Below are positions 5,829 to 8,126 of a DNA stretch of 8,126 nt, in pieces. Positions within the stretch are counted from its first letter, which is position 1; every line of letters begins with the position of its first letter. The DNA is from Candidatus Hydrogenedentota bacterium (lineage in GTDB: Bacteria > Hydrogenedentota > Hydrogenedentia > Hydrogenedentales > SLHB01), in NCBI GenBank assembly GCA_016934125.1, contig JAFGTL010000035.1, positions 1 to 8,126 of the forward strand, written 5' to 3'. The translations under genes were made by a program, and so were the position numbers. The notes beneath the pieces are model-generated. The model did no database searches and was not told the DNA's origin. It worked only from the letters and a program-made list of their open reading frames with translations.

Positions 5829-7121
5829 ATGGACACGCGCACCGTCAAGGTTACCATCAACGGCACCGGGTTCGCCGCGGACTACACCGCCCGCGTTTAC
5901 GGCATGATCCCGCACAAGAACGGCGTGGCCATCGAACTCGCCGGCGTCACCTCGGGCCGGATCGAGAATGCGGAGCAGTTTGCGAAGACACACCACATCG
6001 TGGACGCGCAGGGCACTGCGCGCGCCTATCCCGATCACGCGGCCATGCTCGCGGCCGCCCGGCCCGACATCGACAACATCGCCTGCGCCAACTACACCCA
6101 CGCGCCGTATGCCATCGAGGCGGCCGAGGCGGGCGTCGGCGTGATCGTGCTCGAGAAGCCGCCGGCGATCTGGCCGGGCTACGCGGAAGATCGCGCCGCC
6201 GACGCGGAGACGCGCCGCCACGAAACCATAGCGCGGCTGGCCGAGGTGCTCGATGCGGTGCGGGCCGCCGGCGCGAAGCTGCTGTACGCCGAGAACTTCG
6301 TCTACTTCGACGGGGTGCGCGGCCTCGTCGAGTTGCTCGCCGAAGCCATGAAGAGCGGCAAGGGCAAGGTGCTCTACCAGCAGGGCATCTGCGCGCACCA
6401 GGGCTCCCACGCGCCCGCCTACGACACCCCGTCGAAATCGGGCGGCGGCGCCCTGTTCAACAAAGCCTGCCACCCCCTCGGCCCGATCCTCTACCTGAAA
6501 CAGGTGGAAGGCATCCTGCGCGGCGGCGCGCCCATCCGCCCCGCCAAGGTGTCGGCCGTGGCCGCCCAGGTGATGAGGCACCAGCCCGCGGCCAGCGGCG
6601 AACACTTCCGCGTCATGCAGAACGTCGACGACTTCGGCCGGATCACCGTCGTCTTCGAGGATCGCACCGTCGCCGAGGTGGTCGGCCACGACATGAGCAT
6701 CAGCGGCATCCGCAACGGCCTGTCCGTGATCACCGATTTCGCCGAATACGACGTGCGCGTGAATCCGAACGACGCGAACCAGTGCTTCATGCCCGATGCC
6801 GCGGCCGCCGGCACCCTCCTGTTCCGCGAGAAACTGCCCACGCCCCAAGGCACCTCGTTCCCCATCCCCCGGCAGATCGGCGTGCACGGCTACGTCAACG
6901 AAATGGAAGACGCCGTCGACTGCGTACTCGATCCGGCGCGGTTCCCCCAATCCGGCCCGCTCATGGCCTGGGACACCATGGCCGTGCTCATGGCCGGCTA
7001 CGAATCCAGCGAACGCGACGCCGCCTTCGTCGAGCTCGCCGGCCACCTCGCCTCCCGCACCTTCGCCCCCAACGAATTCCCCGATCCCGCCGCCCTCCCC
7101 CCGGCCTTTCAGCGCGTGTAG
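5829..7121 (+). CDS. Gfo/Idh/MocA-family NAD(P)-dependent oxidoreductase
   Basis: Members of this family oxidise or reduce sugars, inositols and related polyols, or act on linked substrates, using NAD(P). The protein has 430 residues. The N-terminal Rossmann domain opens with VTINGTGFAADYTARVY (8-24), with the glycine motif at 12-15. It continues through CANYTHAPYAIEAAEAGVGV to VLEKP (107-111), the family EKP motif with Lys110. AENFVYF (154-160) and SGGGALFNKACHPLG (204-218) belong to the C-terminal substrate domain; His215 is in the place of the usual catalytic His. The common GGGxxxDxGxH Asp is Asn211 here, possibly a subfamily trait. There is no signal peptide, so it is cytosolic. It stands alone: AsmA gene upstream, a convergent gene 11 bp downstream, so the substrate cannot be read from context. 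The family call is secure, the specific reaction is not. Confidence 0.9.
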   Translation: MDTRTVKVTINGTGFAADYTARVYGMIPHKNGVAIELAGVTSGRIENAEQFAKTHHIVDAQGTARAYPDHAAMLAAARPDIDNIACANYTHAPYAIEAAEAGVGVIVLEKPPAIWPGYAEDRAADAETRRHETIARLAEVLDAVRAAGAKLLYAENFVYFDGVRGLVELLAEAMKSGKGKVLYQQGICAHQGSHAPAYDTPSKSGGGALFNKACHPLGPILYLKQVEGILRGGAPIRPAKVSAVAAQVMRHQPAASGEHFRVMQNVDDFGRITVVFEDRTVAEVVGHDMSISGIRNGLSVITDFAEYDVRVNPNDANQCFMPDAAAAGTLLFREKLPTPQGTSFPIPRQIGVHGYVNEMEDAVDCVLDPARFPQSGPLMAWDTMAVLMAGYESSERDAAFVELAGHLASRTFAPNEFPDPAALPPAFQRV

Positions 7122-7132
7122 CGCGGAGGGGG

Positions 7133-7921
7133 TTACGGAGATGCGCCCAGCAGATCGCGCGGCCACGCGGCCAGTTCCGTGAATATCCTCTTCACCTCAG
7201 GAGCTTCAGCGATCAAGTGAGAGACGCGTTCCGACAGAGATTCCGCTACATCCCGCGAAGAATCGGCGAACTCATGCAGGCACTGGAACTTGTTCTTGAG
7301 CATCTCTCCCACACTGCAAACAAGGAGGCGACTCACGTATGCGAATGCCGTGACGTGGGCTTCGGCGACAAGGGGGGTGTCAGTCCATAGGGCTGTGAGT
7401 GTCAGATTGTCGGCGGCACCGCCTTCGAGCTTCATGTGCCGTCGGTAGTAGTCAAAGTTGACGTGCAGGAACTCATCGTTGAGCTTCGAAAGAAGGCTTT
7501 GCAGTCTCGGCGAGTTTGGGAGTGATGAGGATCGAAGCGCTTTGCCGCGATAGGCCTTGAGGTATTCCTCCTTGTGGTCCCTTCGCTCGATCCACACTTC
7601 GCAATTGTGTCTGTCGTCAAACCACTTGCCTATGATCAGGGCGGCCTCCACCGCGGGGCGAAAGGTCATCCATCCCTGGTAGCCAAGGGCCGCAAAGAAG
7701 TCCTCAATAGCGTTGGCGCACTGCCTCTGCATGATGCAGAGCATTGGCAGGAGGGATACCTGCGACTTCCCGTTGACATCCAGTCCCGACACCAGGACTC
7801 GCTCAAGAGAATCCAGCAGGCGATCGGTTTCGCAGTATGCCTGGAACTGGACGGCAAACTGGCGTAGCAGTTTCACTCTCTTGCGGGCCAGGAAGTCAAA
7901 GTAGAGGGGTAGTTCCTCCAT
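7133..7921 (-). CDS. Protein of unknown function, 262 residues, largely helical
   Basis: I do not recognise this protein with confidence. It begins at ATG 7919-7921 behind a perfect AGGAGG (7931-7926, minus strand) with a 4-nt gap, so it is very likely expressed. There is no signal peptide or clear membrane segment; predicted content is mainly helix. Features that could identify it are FRPAVEAALIIGKWFDDR (87-104), RRDHKEEYLKAY (113-124), LNDEFLHVNFDYYRRH (147-162) and several Cys (30, 62, 68, 107, 202, 214). The conserved-looking R-x3-E, Asp/Arg and late His-rich helix recall HEPN-like or DUF5677-type helical proteins, but this is only a resemblance of pattern. Sampled 60-base stretches hold about 47-58% G+C, with many AGA, AGG, TTG and CTT codons, unlike the roughly 70% of its neighbours. 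This suggests acquisition by transfer. A likely partial gene lies upstream in the same direction. Confidence 0.8.
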   Translation of the reverse strand: MEELPLYFDFLARKRVKLLRQFAVQFQAYCETDRLLDSLERVLVSGLDVNGKSQVSLLPMLCIMQRQCANAIEDFFAALGYQGWMTFRPAVEAALIIGKWFDDRHNCEVWIERRDHKEEYLKAYRGKALRSSSLPNSPRLQSLLSKLNDEFLHVNFDYYRRHMKLEGGAADNLTLTALWTDTPLVAEAHVTAFAYVSRLLVCSVGEMLKNKFQCLHEFADSSRDVAESLSERVSHLIAEAPEVKRIFTELAAWPRDLLGASP

Positions 7922-7969
7922 GTCGCCTCCTCCCCTTGGTTAACGTGCATGAAATCCGGACTGCGGAGC

Positions 7970-7983
7970 CAGGGCACGCCCTG
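7970..7983. repeat. Short perfect inverted repeat upstream of the unknown-function gene
   Basis: CAGGGC and GCCCTG flank AC, giving 6-bp arms in the 106-bp gap between 7921 and 8028, about 50 bp before the gene start. It could be an operator or a small hairpin; no T-run follows on either strand. Apart from this and the AGGAGG site I see nothing definite in the gap. Confidence 0.4.
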
Positions 7984-8027
7984 TATCACCCTCGCCGCCA
8001 TCACAACCGTATGCTCATGCGGGCACG

Positions 8028-8126
8028 CTAACCTCGGTGCTGGCACCGTCCTCCCGCCGCTTCTACCAAGCGCTGCATACTCTGGTAGGTCTCAGATTTC
8101 TGAGGCTCGAATTCCTCGGGGCGGGC
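8028..8126 (-). CDS. C-terminal end of an unidentified gene (cut by right edge)
   Basis: On the minus strand an open frame enters from the right edge and runs 32 codons to TAG at 8030-8028. The residues, including EEFEPQKSETYQSMQRLVEA and ending GGRCQHRG, are hydrophilic and rich in Glu, Gln and Lys, like the tail of a soluble protein. It would lie 106 bp upstream of the 262-residue gene in the same direction. The plus-strand frame over the same bases is also open but has no ribosome site and a less natural composition. Too little is present to name a family. Confidence 0.45.
   Translation of the reverse strand, partial: ARPEEFEPQKSETYQSMQRLVEAAGGRCQHRG

Noticed and set aside
5340..7166. 608-codon antisense frame across the AsmA 3' end and the oxidoreductase gene
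   Set aside because: It spans two real genes and their intergenic gap, has no recognisable domain and no sensible start context.
8063..8104. Two small inverted repeats near the right edge (CTACCA/TGGTAG at 8063-8088; CTCAGA/TCTGAG at 8091-8104)
   Set aside because: Both have 6-bp arms and fall inside the likely coding tail of a partial gene. No T-run follows, so I treat them as chance.

Overview
The window comes from a G+C-rich bacterium with a Gram-negative type envelope. The evidence for the envelope is a very large AsmA-family protein and a protein-repair methyltransferase with a Sec signal peptide. The gene mix (Gfo/Idh/MocA oxidoreductase, Azotobacter-type 7Fe ferredoxin, AsmA, graspetide cassette) would suit an uncultivated planctomycete-like, Hydrogenedentota-like or myxobacteria-like lineage. 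Nothing here fixes the taxon, and that placement is inference.

Layout. Positions 1-349 (-) hold the 5' part of an exported protein-L-isoaspartate O-methyltransferase, cut by the left edge. A 170-bp divergent promoter region (350-519) leads rightwards into a two-gene cassette. The first gene (520-681) encodes a 53-residue peptide with two TTLAIGEE repeats. The second (708-1637, or from 678) encodes an ATP-grasp ligase. The TTxxxxEE repeats, an LFI-type leader motif and the adjacent ATP-grasp enzyme identify a plesiocin-like (group 2) graspetide, that is, an omega-ester-containing RiPP. This is the most interesting part of the window. No transporter or dedicated protease is seen with it.

A 7Fe ferredoxin (1645-1983, -) ends 7 bp from the ligase, tail to tail. 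Divergent from it is a 1172-residue AsmA-like envelope protein (2146-5664, +), then a Gfo/Idh/MocA-family NAD(P)-dependent oxidoreductase (5829-7121, +). Tail to tail with that, 11 bp away, is a 262-residue protein of unknown function (7133-7921, -) whose base composition is clearly lower in G+C. The right edge (8028-8126, -) probably carries the last 32 codons of another gene in the same direction.

The genes do not form one pathway. The graspetide precursor and ligase work together: the ligase would bind the leader and close Thr-Glu side-chain esters in the core. The ferredoxin, AsmA protein and oxidoreductase look like independent, individually promoted genes. The many other long open frames, including antisense frames of more than 600 codons, are shadows of G+C-rich coding sequence.
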